Shown: positions 26,248 through 35,010, numbered from the stretch's first letter. The stretch: 64,000 nt of DNA from Fodinicurvata sp. EGI_FJ10296 (GCF_040712075.1 NZ_JBFCVL010000001.1:317501-381500), one strand, 5' to 3'. Notes: generated by a model from the letters alone, not told the origin. Program-made: numbers and translations.

Positions 26248-26544
26248 ATTCCTCGTTGGCTTGGGGTATATCCCCGGTTGCTATCGACCCGTATGGTGCT
26301 TTTCGACCAGATGGTTTTGCCCGCAAAAGGTGCAGGGACTGGATAGCTGATGGGGCACCGCGACAGAAGCCGAAAAGTTGTTTTTTGGACACGTATCGCA
26401 TCTTGTGTGCGTTTTATACAACAACAGGTAGTTCTCTATCTAATAATCGCCGGTGACCGGCCGGGGCTTGCGGAAAGCCTGGAAATCGGCGCGGTCCCGG
26501 CGTTATGGTCCGGTACCGACTGAACCCAGCCGCCGGACCCGCGC

Positions 26545-27252
26545 ATGACCGCTGCATCGACATCACCGATCGAGGCCGAAATCTCGGCCAATCTTGCGGC
26601 GCTGAACGCCCGCATCGCCGCAGCGGCAGCGGAGTCCGGGCGCCCGGCCGAGGCCGTGACGCTGGTCGCGGTTTCCAAGGTCCAGCCCGACGCGCGGATC
26701 GACGCGGCGTTGGCGGCGGGCCACAGGGTTTTTGGGGAAAACCGGGTGCAGGAGGCGATGGAACGCTGGACGGGACGGCGCGGCGCCTACCCGGATCTAC
26801 GGCTCCACCTGATCGGGCCGCTGCAGACGAACAAGGTGCGCGATGCCGTCGCCCTGTTCGACCGGATCGAATCGGTCGACCGGCCCAAGCTTGCCCGCGC
26901 TCTGGCGCGCGTTATCGCCGAAGAGGGGCGGGACGTCGATTGCCTGATTCAGGTCAATACCGGAGAAGAACCGCAGAAGGCGGGCGTTCTTCCGAAGGAT
27001 CTGGACGATCTGGTAAGGGTGTGCCGTGAAGAATGCGGCCTGCCGCTGGCGGGGCTGATGTGCATTCCGCCCGTCGAACAGCAACCCGCGCCGCATTTCG
27101 CTTTTCTGGCCGAACTGGCCGATCGCCATGGGCTGCCGGTGCGCAGCATGGGCATGAGCGGCGATTTCGAGACCGCGATCCACCAGGGCGCCACCCATGT
27201 ACGGGTCGGCACCGGCGTCTTCGGCGAGCGTGATTACGGCGACAAGGTTTAG
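26545..27252 (+). CDS. YggS/PROSC family pyridoxal phosphate homeostasis protein
   Basis: A 235-residue alanine-racemase-fold protein that binds pyridoxal 5'-phosphate and maintains the cellular vitamin B6 pool (role known for YggS/PLPBP). Family segments: VTLVAVSKVQPDARIDAALAAGHRVFGENRVQEAMER, with the PLP lysine in VSK, HLIGPLQTNK, VDCLIQVNTGEEPQKAG, LAGLMCIPP and VRSMGMSGDFETAIHQGATHVRVGTGVFG. Length and order are normal. It is a single gene, divergent from the porins. Confidence 0.96.
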   Translation: MTAASTSPIEAEISANLAALNARIAAAAAESGRPAEAVTLVAVSKVQPDARIDAALAAGHRVFGENRVQEAMERWTGRRGAYPDLRLHLIGPLQTNKVRDAVALFDRIESVDRPKLARALARVIAEEGRDVDCLIQVNTGEEPQKAGVLPKDLDDLVRVCREECGLPLAGLMCIPPVEQQPAPHFAFLAELADRHGLPVRSMGMSGDFETAIHQGATHVRVGTGVFGERDYGDKV

Positions 27253-27366
27253 CGGCGAGTCGGGGATTTGGCGCGGGAGAATTCCCCTTCCCCGGACGCG
27301 CTGCGGCACGGACGTGACGCGGCGCTGATCCGGGGACCACACTGTCATCGCTCTACCGGTGCGTGT

Positions 27367-27454
27367 GGACCCCGGATGGTGCTTTCGCACCTCCGGGGAT
27401 GAGGCAGGGGGCGGATGCTGTGTTAATAAACACAGTTGCCGGGGATGAGACAGG
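27367..27454. repeat. Dispersed double-hairpin repeat, copy B
   Basis: The second copy of the element at 7473-7551. Hairpin 1 is 27370-27398 (CCCCGG and GGTGC arms), hairpin 2 is 27418-27435 (CTGTGTT-AATA-AACACAG). It lies between the convergent yggS-like and L,D-transpeptidase genes. Confidence 0.8.
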
Positions 27455-27471
27455 GGCGGAAGCGCGCGTAT

Positions 27472-28029
27472 TTAGCCAGGTGGCTTGACGACCAGCGCAC
27501 CGCCGGGGGCGCAGAAGGCGAGCACGCGGCGCAGATCGTCGGGCGCAAGGGCAACGCAGCCTTCGGTCGGGGCATAATCCGGTCGCGCAATGTGTATGAA
27601 GATGGCGCTGCCGCCGCCGGGTATCGGCGGGGCATCGTTATGGCCCGGCACCACGACCAGATCGTAGAGCCCATCGTCCCGCCACATCCGCTCGTGCCCG
27701 CCCGGCCTCGGCAGGGTGACGAGGCGGTTATAGCCGTCCGGATCGGCCGGGTCGTCGCCCCACCCGTCAGTCTCGCCGATCGCCGCGACAGGCAGGGCCG
27801 TTTCCGGCGCGTCCAAACGATCCGGCCGGTAAAAGCACCGGCGCAGATCGAATCGGCCGATCGGCGTCACGCCGTCGCCCTCGCGCTTGATCAGGCGAAC
27901 GCCGCCACGGCCCAGCGCGCAGTCAAAATCCGGCGACAGTCGCCGGCCCAGGCGATCGATCACGGCCAACCAGCCGGACCGGCTGTCACCCGTCGGCGTG
28001 ACGACCAGATCGGCAGCGTCAGGCGTCAC
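27472..28029 (-). CDS. L,D-transpeptidase-like (YkuD domain) protein
   Basis: A 185-residue YkuD-type protein. The catalytic segment HIARPDYAPTEGCVAL near residues 146-161 carries the His and the nucleophilic Cys of L,D-transpeptidases (usual pattern HxnSxGCxxL). Upstream are GVTPIGRFDLRR and YDLVVVPGHND, also typical. Such enzymes form 3-3 cross-links or anchor proteins to peptidoglycan. No signal peptide is seen, so it may be one of the small cytoplasmic-looking YkuD proteins, or use another route. The GTG start at 28029 overlaps the end of the DUF971 gene by 11 nt, indicating an operon. Confidence 0.85.
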   Translation of the reverse strand: MTPDAADLVVTPTGDSRSGWLAVIDRLGRRLSPDFDCALGRGGVRLIKREGDGVTPIGRFDLRRCFYRPDRLDAPETALPVAAIGETDGWGDDPADPDGYNRLVTLPRPGGHERMWRDDGLYDLVVVPGHNDAPPIPGGGSAIFIHIARPDYAPTEGCVALAPDDLRRVLAFCAPGGALVVKPPG

Positions 28030-28420
28030 GGCTCATCCCGGCGGCGCTCAGCGCGGCGGAATAGCGGTCCATGATTTCCGACTGCCGATGGCCGAGATCG
28101 TAGAGATAGCGCCAGGTGAACAGGCCGGTGGCATGGCCGTCATCGAATCGGATGCGAATCGCATAATGACCGACGGTGTCGACCTCGGCGATCGCGACGT
28201 TCCGCTTGCCGGCAACCAGCACCTTCTGCGCCGCATTGTGCCCCTGAACTTCGGCGGACGGGCTCTCGACCCGCAGCAGTTCCGCCGGCAGCGACACCAT
28301 CGTGCCGTCGTCGAAATCGACGTCCAGGCATCGATCGGCCCTGCGGACACGAATTTCCTTTGGCCATGGCGCCGTCTCGCTGGACGGCCCGGAAACGGCA
28401 TTGCGTGCAGCATCGGTCAT
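28019..28420 (-). CDS. DUF971 family protein
   Basis: A 133-residue protein of the DUF971 family (the N-terminal domain of gamma-butyrobetaine hydroxylase-like proteins). Typical segments are PKEIRVRRADRCLDVDFDDGTMVSLPAELLRVESPSAEVQGH and HYAIRIRFDDGHATGLFTWRYLYDLG. Stand-alone members often neighbour iron-sulfur or Mrp-like genes and their role is unsettled. ATG at 28420 lies 2 nt after the stop of the Trm112-like gene, and the protein's 3' end overlaps the L,D-transpeptidase start, so the genes are coupled. Confidence 0.9.
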   Translation of the reverse strand: MTDAARNAVSGPSSETAPWPKEIRVRRADRCLDVDFDDGTMVSLPAELLRVESPSAEVQGHNAAQKVLVAGKRNVAIAEVDTVGHYAIRIRFDDGHATGLFTWRYLYDLGHRQSEIMDRYSAALSAAGMSRDA

Positions 28421-28422
28421 GA

Positions 28423-28659
28423 TCAAACGCTCTCGGTATCGGGGTCGAGCCGCCGGGCTTCATCGACGAGCATGATCGGAATGCCGTCGCGAATCGGATA
28501 GGCAAGCCCGGCCTGCTCGCTGATCAGCTCCTGCGCCTCGGCATCGTAGGCCAGCGGCGTCTTGGTCACCGGGCAGACGAGCACTTCCAGCAGCCGTGGG
28601 TCTATGCCCGGCGCCGCGGGGGCATCCGGGGCGCGGGGATGCTCGTTGTCGTCATTCAT
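28423..28659 (-). CDS. Trm112 family protein
   Basis: A 78-residue Trm112/YcaR-type protein. Visible are [50 protein letters not shown], the standard core of the bacterial family. Only the cysteine of VCPV is kept, so it lacks the full zinc site of eukaryotic Trm112, as is usual in bacteria. Trm112 proteins activate methyltransferases; the bacterial partner is not known here. An N-terminal Pro/Ala-rich extension of about 18 residues precedes the domain. Confidence 0.93.
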   Translation of the reverse strand: MNDDNEHPRAPDAPAAPGIDPRLLEVLVCPVTKTPLAYDAEAQELISEQAGLAYPIRDGIPIMLVDEARRLDPDTESV

Positions 28660-28718
28660 CGTCTCGTCTCCTCCAGGCCTTGCCGACCGACCTTCCGTGA
28701 GCCTGCCGCAGCAAACCG

Positions 28719-29381
28719 TCAGTGCCGGGCGGCCTCGTCGTCATCGCCGGTCATGACGGCCATTTCAAGCAGGCTGATCAGCATCGCGCCGCGTTCCGAC
28801 ATGGTCCCGACCTCCAGCAGTGCCTGCTTTTCCGGCACCTCCAACGGGCAGATCATGGACAGCGAGGTAATCAGCCGTTCGTCAGCCGTATCGTCGATTG
28901 CCTGCCAGTTGGCCGAAATGCCGTGCTGGTCGAAATAGGGCCGCAACACCCGGCCCAGGCGGTCGCGGTCGATGCACATGGCTTCGGCGGCATCGAAATC
29001 GGCGGCGAAGGCCGACCAGTCTGCCCGCACGCGGCGATACCCGCGCCGGGTTTCGAGTTCTTCCGCCACCCTGAACCGGCAGACGCCGGTCAGGGTGAGC
29101 AGGTAGCGGCCGTCGTCGGTCTCGTCCAGCGACGTGATCCGTCCGGCGCATCCGACGTCGAACACCGTCAGGGCGGCGTCGTCCTTGTCTTCCGGCCGGG
29201 GCTGGATCATGCCGATCAACCGCGATTGCGCGAGCGCATCGTCGACCATCGCGATATAGCGCTGTTCGAAAACATTCAGAGGCAGTTGCCCGCCCGGCAG
29301 CAGCAGCGCCCCTTCCAGCGGAAAGATCGGAATCTCTCCGGGAAGGTCGGCAAACCGGGGTAGGCGTGGGTTTCTGGTCAT
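28719..29381 (-). CDS. Lon substrate-binding-domain protein
   Basis: A 220-residue stand-alone LON N-terminal (PUA-like) domain protein without protease or ATPase parts. The start [39 protein letters not shown] is the family signature (IFPLxxxVLxPxxxLPLxIFExRY). The C-terminal part includes a helical region ending in [29 protein letters not shown]. Function is unknown; substrate recognition or regulation is guessed from the domain. Its ATG overlaps the stop of the thioredoxin-like gene (ATGA), the same order seen in many alphaproteobacteria. Confidence 0.92.
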   Translation of the reverse strand: MTRNPRLPRFADLPGEIPIFPLEGALLLPGGQLPLNVFEQRYIAMVDDALAQSRLIGMIQPRPEDKDDAALTVFDVGCAGRITSLDETDDGRYLLTLTGVCRFRVAEELETRRGYRRVRADWSAFAADFDAAEAMCIDRDRLGRVLRPYFDQHGISANWQAIDDTADERLITSLSMICPLEVPEKQALLEVGTMSERGAMLISLLEMAVMTGDDDEAARH

Positions 29382-30295
29382 GAAAACAATATCGATGACA
29401 GTTTGCGGCGGCCGGAGATCGTCAACGGATCAGTCGGGCCGAGCGCCTCGAAGAGCTTCAGTAACTCTAGGCGGCCGGCGCCGTCATTCCAGTCCCGGTC
29501 CTTGCGAATAATCGTCAGCAGGTGGTCCATCGCCTCCTCCTTCCGATTGGCGCCGAAGAGCGCACGGGACAATTCCAGCCGCGATTCGTGATCGGCGGGA
29601 TTTGCGGCCACGGCGGATTCGAGTTCCGGCAGGTTCTCTGCCGCCTTGCGCGCCTGTTCGGCCATTTCCAGCGCCGACCGCACGGCCGCCACGGCGTCGC
29701 TTTTGGCCCGCTCTTCGGATAGCGAGTCCAGCAACTCGCGGGCGGAGGCCAGATCGCCCAGCTCGATCAGCGCCCGGACCACGCCGATCGCGGCGCGCTC
29801 GTTCTCGGGATCGTGCTGCATGACCTGCTGATAGAGCCCGCCGGCGGTGCGGGCATCGCCCGCCGCCAGTGCCTGGTCGGCCTGATCGAGGGCTTCGGCC
29901 ACCGGATCGCCCTGGTCGCCCCCGGAAGACGCCAGCAGCTTTTCCACGAATTGCTGAAGCTGGCTTTCAGGCTGGGCGCCCTGGAACCCGTCGAGCGGCC
30001 GCCCCTGATAAAAGGCAAAGACCGTCGGCAGCGACTGGATGCGCAGCTGGGAGGCGAGCTGCTGGTTCTCGTCGACATTGATCTTGACCAGCTTGACCTT
30101 GCCCCTGGCGGCGCGAACGACTTTCTCCAGCGCCGGGCCAAGCTGCTTGCACGGGCCGCACCACGGCGCCCAGAAATCGACGATGACCGGCACCTGCATC
30201 GATGCGTCGATGACGTCGGCCTGGAATTGGGCGGTATCGCTGTCCTTGACCGGGTCTTCTTCGGGGCTGCCGCCGCCTATGATCAGATCGTCCAT
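29378..30295 (-). CDS. CnoX/YbbN-like thioredoxin-TPR chaperone
   Basis: A 305-residue protein with an N-terminal thioredoxin domain (VIVDFWAPWCGPCKQLGPALEKV with active-site WCGPC near residues 45-49, and SLPTVFAFYQGRPLDGFQGAQPE) followed by TPR-like helices (residues 135-300). This is the layout of CnoX (YbbN), a holdase that protects proteins from oxidation by hypochlorite and passes them to chaperonins. Unlike the E. coli protein, which has lost one cysteine, both are present here, as in Caulobacter-type CnoX, so it can also act as a disulfide reductase (inference). It heads a minus-strand operon with the Lon-like gene. Confidence 0.92.
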   Translation of the reverse strand: MDDLIIGGGSPEEDPVKDSDTAQFQADVIDASMQVPVIVDFWAPWCGPCKQLGPALEKVVRAARGKVKLVKINVDENQQLASQLRIQSLPTVFAFYQGRPLDGFQGAQPESQLQQFVEKLLASSGGDQGDPVAEALDQADQALAAGDARTAGGLYQQVMQHDPENERAAIGVVRALIELGDLASARELLDSLSEERAKSDAVAAVRSALEMAEQARKAAENLPELESAVAANPADHESRLELSRALFGANRKEEAMDHLLTIIRKDRDWNDGAGRLELLKLFEALGPTDPLTISGRRKLSSILFS

Positions 30296-30355
30296 TTTCG
30301 ACCCTTCGCGTTCGTGCCTGTAAGGTAGCGCCCCCGTCGCAGGGAGCGCGTGGAA

Positions 30356-30895
30356 TCAGTCGGCATCCAGATCCACTATGTGTGGTGTGTGCCCGCATGC
30401 CTCAATGAATTTGAGCAAATCCTCGCGCCGAATCGATGTCGTTCGGCCGTTGACCAGAGGATGGTAGTTCAGCACGGCATTTTCCATCATCCGGGCGTCC
30501 AGAATCGGTTTCACCGACAGCGACCGGTCGTTGATCAATGCGAACGGCGTCACCGATCCGGGCGCGACACCCAGAGTTGCCATCAGCCGGTCGGCCGATC
30601 CGAACGACAACCGCCCGGCGCCCAGACGTTCGCCCAGCCACTTCAGATCGACGGTCCGGTCCTCGTCGCACACGATCAGCCACATTTCCTTGCGCTTGTT
30701 GCGCAGGAACAGGTTCTTGCAATGCCCGCCGGGAATCAGCCCGCGCAGATGCCGGCTTTCATCAACGGTGAATACCGGATCGTGGTCCCGGGTCGTCACC
30801 GAGATCCCCAGCGCCTCGAACCGGCGAAAGAGATCGTGGGGCGTTGCATGTCCCGGGGTCTCGGGCCCCACTGTTTCGGGCTGGTCCTTGTCCAT
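30356..30895 (-). CDS. YbaK/ProX family aminoacyl-tRNA deacylase
   Basis: A 179-residue protein of the YbaK/ProX editing family, which clears mischarged tRNA (alanyl- or cysteinyl-tRNA-Pro). Evidence: HDPVFTVDESRHLRGLIPGGHCKNLFLRNKRKEMWLIV, with the catalytic Lys in GHCKNLFL, SFGSADRLMATLGVAPGSVTPFALIND and LDARMMENAVLNYHPLVNGRTTSI. The last two match ProX (PrdX-like) free-standing deacylases. ATG at 30895 was chosen because the conserved sequence begins shortly after; the upstream in-frame extension has no domain character. It lies 60 nt upstream of the CnoX-like gene and may share its transcript. Confidence 0.92.
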   Translation of the reverse strand: MDKDQPETVGPETPGHATPHDLFRRFEALGISVTTRDHDPVFTVDESRHLRGLIPGGHCKNLFLRNKRKEMWLIVCDEDRTVDLKWLGERLGAGRLSFGSADRLMATLGVAPGSVTPFALINDRSLSVKPILDARMMENAVLNYHPLVNGRTTSIRREDLLKFIEACGHTPHIVDLDAD

Positions 30896-31130
30896 GGCGT
30901 CCACGGCGTGCCTCGTCGGCTTGAAACGGAAAAAGCGTTCTCCGGCATGGCTTATAACGCACGCGGCAGGGGCCCGGAAGCCCGCTGCCCATGCTTTGAA
31001 GCAGATTTCCCCGCGGAGGCGAATTTGGTGTTGCATTCGCAATGCGCTTGGCTATATTCCCGCTCACAACGTCGGGCGCCGCAACAAGGTGGCCGACAGG
31101 CGATCCGGCTTCCGGATCACCGCATGGAGC

Positions 31131-31205
31131 GCGGGCGTAGCTCAGGGGTAGAGCACAACCTTGCCAAGGTTGGGGTCGAGAGTTCGAATCTCTTCGCCCG
31201 CTCCA
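31131..31205 (+). tRNA. tRNA-Gly (anticodon GCC)
   Basis: A complete 75-nt cloverleaf: acceptor GCGGGCG paired with CGCCCGC, D arm GCTC-AGGGGTA-GAGC, anticodon arm with loop TTGCCAA giving GCC, T arm GAGAG-TTCGAAT-CTCTT, discriminator T and encoded CCA at 31203-31205. Confidence 0.97.
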
Positions 31206-31329
31206 ATACTTTCCCGAATATCGGTCGGACCACAGGCCGGACCGCCAACTGGCGCCGCCGCCGCGATAGCGTCGGTCACGGCCGGGTTTTCACGCGCCGA
31301 CTACTGGTTGCGTCCCTCGCCCCCGTCGA

Positions 31330-32007
31330 CTATCCCGTTACCCTTCCATCCCCCACGACGATCTGCCGTCGGCATCGCGCGGCGATCTTCTCGTCATGGG
31401 TCGAGATCAGGAAGGCGGTGCCCTCTTCCCGATTGATTTCGCCGATCAGGTCCATCACCTGCATGGCCGTGGCCCGGTCCAGATTGCCCGTGGGCTCGTC
31501 CGCCAGCACCAGTTCGGGTCTGTTCATCAGCGCCCGGGCGACGGCGACGCGCTGCTTCTGGCCGCCGGACAGCTTTGCCGAGGGGAAGTCGACACGCGAC
31601 TCCATTCCCATTCGCACGAGCAACTGGCGCCCGCGCGCCCGCGCCGCACCTGTCTCGCGCCCCGCACGCACCGCGGTGGGGAAAATGACGTTCTCCAGGG
31701 CGGTGAAATCAGGCAACAGGTTGTGAAACTGAAATACGAAACCGATGTAGCGGTTGCGGAACTCGGTCAAAGCGGCATCATCGGCACTGACCAGATCCTG
31801 CCCCAGCATCCGAAGACTGCCTGATGTAGGCTTCATCAGTGTGCCGAGGATGGTCAGCAGGGTGCTCTTGCCCGACCCCGAAGGACCGAGCAGGGCCGCC
31901 ATCTCACCCGCCTCCAGCGTCAGGGACAGCCCGCGCAGGACATGGGTCGCCGCATCGCCCTCGCCGAAGGTCTTGATCAGGTCGCGAACCTCCAGCAACG
32001 CGGTCAT
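31330..32007 (-). CDS. ABC transporter ATP-binding protein (LolD/MacB/DevA-like)
   Basis: A 225-residue ATPase with Walker A GPSGSGKST, signature LSGGQKQRVAVARAL, Walker B LVLADEPTGNLD and switch His in ISTHDE, all intact. The GSLRMLGQDLVSADD and FVFQFHNLLPDFTALENV segments mark the LolD/MacB subclass. It is the last gene of a three-gene minus-strand operon (adaptor, permease, ATPase) with overlapping reading frames, the arrangement of DevBCA-like or split MacAB-type exporters that drive a periplasm-spanning efflux or lipid export path. The substrate is unknown. Confidence 0.93.
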   Translation of the reverse strand: MTALLEVRDLIKTFGEGDAATHVLRGLSLTLEAGEMAALLGPSGSGKSTLLTILGTLMKPTSGSLRMLGQDLVSADDAALTEFRNRYIGFVFQFHNLLPDFTALENVIFPTAVRAGRETGAARARGRQLLVRMGMESRVDFPSAKLSGGQKQRVAVARALMNRPELVLADEPTGNLDRATAMQVMDLIGEINREEGTAFLISTHDEKIAARCRRQIVVGDGRVTG

Positions 32008-33209
32008 TGCCCGATCGCCGTGACCGGGTCGACTCGCGCCGCAGCCCGGGCCGGCAGGATCGAGGCGAGGATGGCGCCCAATACCGTGAGCGTGACGGCA
32101 AGCCCGTAGGAGCCTTGCGTGATGTCCATTGGCAAAGTGCCGGAGACGAATTCATCGCGCGTGGGAAAAGGCAGCAGGGCCAGATAACCGAGGACGGCCC
32201 CGGTGATCCCGCCCATCAGCCCCACAAGAGCGCCCTGTGTGACGAACACGAACACGACAAAGCCACGCCCGGCCCCCATCGCCCGCATGATCCCGATCTC
32301 GGGGCGCCTGCGATAGGTCGAAAGCAGCAGCGCCGAGGCGACGCCGATTACAATGGTGATCAGCGCGAAGCTCTTGAGAAAGTACCCGGTCTGGGCCTGT
32401 GCGTTCAGCGCCTCCATCAACTGCTCGGCCCCATCCGTCCAGGGTACGGCATCGAGCCCGGTCAGCGCCCGGATGCGCACGGCCGTGGCATCGGCGGCAT
32501 TCAGGTCGTCCAGTTTAATCTCGATCCGCGTGACCCCCTGTGGAATCGCAAAGAGCGTGCGCGCGGTGGGAAGACTGACAAAGACGCTGGACCGGTCCAG
32601 CATGCCTGTTCCGGTCTGGAAAATGCCCCCGACAGTCAGCGCCGCCGTCACGCCGTTGGAGGATTGCAGCCGCAGCACCTGCCCGACCGAAAGGTCAAGC
32701 TCGTCCGCCAGGCTGCGACCCAGGACGATCACGCCGGAGCCCAGTCGCGCCGACCCTGCAACGATATAGCCTTCCAGATCCAGGATGGCCGATTCACGGC
32801 CCGGCTCCAGCCCCGTCACGCTGACCTGCGCCACCTGCGCGCCGCGAGTCAGAAAGCCCGCACCGGTGATCTGGGGCGACACGGCCCTGACGCCGGGAAC
32901 AGCGTCGATCATCGGCGCCCAGGTCTCTGCATCGCGCAGGGTGGCGGTGCGAAGGCGGCCCGGCTCGACCGCCGTCAACAGATGCCCGTCGACATCGATC
33001 AGGACGGCCGGGTCGGCGCTTTCCGCTTCGATCGTCACATGGCTGATGTCGCCTACGGTGCGCGACAGGATGAACTCGGCCAGCCCACCGATCAGCGCCG
33101 ACATGAAAATGAAGATGAACACGCCAACCGCCACGCCCGAGACCAGAAGTGCGGTCTGCGCCTTGCTGGCGGTCAGGTAGCGCGTCGCGATCTTGAGACC
33201 GTAGAGCAT
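32004..33209 (-). CDS. ABC transporter permease (FtsX/MacB/LolC-like)
   Basis: A 401-residue inner-membrane permease with one N-terminal membrane segment (about residues 20-42), a large periplasmic domain (residues 45-275), and three C-terminal membrane segments, the FtsX/MacB_PCD layout. Segments such as IATRYLTASKAQTALLVSGVAVGVF and YRRRPEIGIMRAMGAGRGFVVFVFVTQG match the DevC/LolC-like subgroup. It overlaps the adaptor gene by 1 nt and the ATPase gene by 4 nt. The permease carries mechanical force from ATP hydrolysis to the periplasmic adaptor and an outer-membrane channel not present in this window. Confidence 0.92.
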   Translation of the reverse strand: MLYGLKIATRYLTASKAQTALLVSGVAVGVFIFIFMSALIGGLAEFILSRTVGDISHVTIEAESADPAVLIDVDGHLLTAVEPGRLRTATLRDAETWAPMIDAVPGVRAVSPQITGAGFLTRGAQVAQVSVTGLEPGRESAILDLEGYIVAGSARLGSGVIVLGRSLADELDLSVGQVLRLQSSNGVTAALTVGGIFQTGTGMLDRSSVFVSLPTARTLFAIPQGVTRIEIKLDDLNAADATAVRIRALTGLDAVPWTDGAEQLMEALNAQAQTGYFLKSFALITIVIGVASALLLSTYRRRPEIGIMRAMGAGRGFVVFVFVTQGALVGLMGGITGAVLGYLALLPFPTRDEFVSGTLPMDITQGSYGLAVTLTVLGAILASILPARAAARVDPVTAIGQ

Positions 33210-34387
33210 CAGGGCGCGTCCCGGCTTATACGCAGCCCGTCGCTGAGGCCTGCCGCGTCGACAATCACCGGGTCGCCGGGCGCCAACCCGTCGGTAACGA
33301 TCAGCCGGGCGGCGGGCCAGTCGGTCACCGTGACGGGCTGGAGCCTGGCCACCTCGTCTCGCGCCAGAAAAACCGCCGCGCCGTCTCCTTCTGTCACGAT
33401 CGCCGTGCGCGGCACGGTCAGGGCGGCATCGCGCTCATCGACCACGATATTTGCGGTCACGGTCAGACCGATGGGCGCGCTGACCGGCGCATCGAAACCG
33501 ATCTTCACGGCAAGGCCGCCGGTGGCCGCATCGACCCGGCCAGACACGGCATTGACATGCCCCGTCCGTGTCTCAGTCTGTCCCGAAAAACGCAAAACCG
33601 CCGGCTGGCCGACGGCGATCTGGCTGGCATACCCTTCATCAATATCGGTTTCGACGATGAGGTCGTCCAGATCGGCGACGGTCATCAGCGCGGTCGCCGT
33701 GTCAGCGACCTGGCCCCTCTCGGCATCCACCGCCACGATCGTGCCTGAAATGGGCGCGCGCAAGGTATGGCGGGCCAGTTGTACCTGCGCCTGTTCCAGC
33801 AGTGCCCGCATGCGCGCGACCTCCTGCACCGCAGATTGCAACGCGCGGCGGTTCGCCTCCAGTGCGGCAACGCTGATGTTGGCCCCCAGCGCCAGAGACC
33901 GCGCGTAAGTCGCATCGGCCTGTTCCTGCGCGACCAGCGCAGCGTCGAGCGCGGCCCGACTCTGCCGTACGATCGCATCCTGTGCCGCGGCATCGATCCG
34001 GGCGAGCACCTGCCCGGCTTCCACCCGTTGCCCCTCGCTTGCCGACACCTCCGTCAGGGTGCCGGTCACCTGCGGGCGCAGGTCGACCGAATGCCGCGCC
34101 GCGATCCGGCCGTTGACCGCCAGCACACGGGTGACGGGGGCCATCGCGACCTGCTCGACGGCAACGGATATCGGCGTCGGGCTCCAGGGTTGCAGGTAAC
34201 CGATGGCCGCCGCCAGCGCGGCAGCAACGCCTGCCGCCAACCATAGCCATCGACGCGGCTTCCGGCCGCGTGCTGGCATCTCCGGTGACGGGCGAAGCAC
34301 ATGCACAAGTGGCGAAGTCGGCTCAGACGATGCCCGCTCCGTTGGCAACCCTTCGTTTTGCTGCCTCGGAGGTTCAGGCAAAATCAT
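33209..34387 (-). CDS. HlyD/MacA-type periplasmic adaptor of tripartite exporter
   Basis: A 392-residue membrane-fusion protein: an N-terminal cytoplasmic tail, a membrane anchor (about residues 47-64), a lipoyl half-motif RHSVDLRPQVTGTLTEV, a coiled-coil hairpin (about residues 150-200 with ALDAALVAQEQADATYARSL and ALQSAVQEVARMRALLEQAQ) and beta-barrel segments such as GTIVAVDAERGQVADTATALMTVADLDDLIVETDI. It heads the operon adaptor-permease-ATPase. Its role is to link the ABC permease to a TolC-like channel. The ATG at 34387 has a weak ribosome site; ATG 35 codons later is possible. Confidence 0.9.
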   Translation of the reverse strand: MILPEPPRQQNEGLPTERASSEPTSPLVHVLRPSPEMPARGRKPRRWLWLAAGVAAALAAAIGYLQPWSPTPISVAVEQVAMAPVTRVLAVNGRIAARHSVDLRPQVTGTLTEVSASEGQRVEAGQVLARIDAAAQDAIVRQSRAALDAALVAQEQADATYARSLALGANISVAALEANRRALQSAVQEVARMRALLEQAQVQLARHTLRAPISGTIVAVDAERGQVADTATALMTVADLDDLIVETDIDEGYASQIAVGQPAVLRFSGQTETRTGHVNAVSGRVDAATGGLAVKIGFDAPVSAPIGLTVTANIVVDERDAALTVPRTAIVTEGDGAAVFLARDEVARLQPVTVTDWPAARLIVTDGLAPGDPVIVDAAGLSDGLRISRDAP

Positions 34388-34476
34388 CGCACCATCGTTT
34401 TCAAGGAATGAACGAGCCTTGAAAAATACATTGGAGTGAACGGGGCCGACTTCAATCGATTGCCTTCGTCGACTTG

Positions 34477-34498
34477 ATCACAGTATTTAAATTGTGAT
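34477..34498. promoter_or_regulatory. Inverted repeat ATCACA-N10-TGTGAT upstream of the exporter operon
   Basis: A 22-bp dyad with 6-bp arms around an AT-rich 10-bp centre, 90 bp before the adaptor start. The spacing fits a dimeric helix-turn-helix regulator; which protein binds is not known. Confidence 0.4.
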
Positions 34499-34632
34499 GA
34501 TGGCACCGGATCAATTCGTCGTTCGATGCCATCGATTGCCGTCTTCCGGTTTGGGACCAACCATTCAGCCGGAGGCAGCGTAGACCGCGTCGCGCATCTC
34601 GGCAGGAAACGCGCCAATGACGCCAGCGAGCG

Positions 34633-35010
34633 ATGTGTTTGTCAGGACGACTACAGACGACGCCCGCTCCGGAACCCTACCCCGTCGCCCGAATGGCCCA
34701 GTTGTCCGACCTGCCCGAGCGCACCTTCAAGCGCCGTTTCAAGGCCGCCCCCGGCTATGCCCCGATCGACTATGTCCAATCCCTGCGCGTCGAAGAAGCC
34801 AAGCAATTGCTGGAAACGACTGGCGATGCCACGGATGCGGTGGCCCAATCCGTCGGCTACGAGGAACCCGCCTGTTTTCGCCGCCTGTTCAAGCGTCTGA
34901 CCGGTGTCACGCCGGCCGCCTACCGCCGGCGGTACCGCTTCATCGGCATGGCCGGACAGAACGGGCACACAGATCGATCCGGCCGGGCAGAGCGCCCTAT
35001 CTCTGGGTGA
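34633..35010 (+). pseudogene. AraC/GlxA-type regulator, truncated to the DNA-binding domain
   Basis: About 100 residues match the C-terminal double helix-turn-helix domain of GlxA-subfamily AraC regulators: PVARMAQLSDLPERTFKRRFKAA, then GYAPIDYVQSLRVEEAKQLLETT, AVAQSVGYEEPACFRRLFKRLTG and VTPAAYRRRYR. The roughly 200-residue N-terminal DJ-1/PfpI-like domain expected in this family is missing; the region upstream (34440-34640) has no recognisable remains. The first codons have no clear start or ribosome site. The stop overlaps the convergent HlyD-like gene by 14 bp. Most likely this is a decayed remnant; a free DNA-binding domain product is possible. Confidence 0.75.

Noticed and set aside
32007-33908. 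A 633-codon plus-strand frame opposite the ABC permease and adaptor
   Set aside because: The minus-strand genes have clear family motifs and overlapping operon starts; the plus-strand product is low-complexity and charged.
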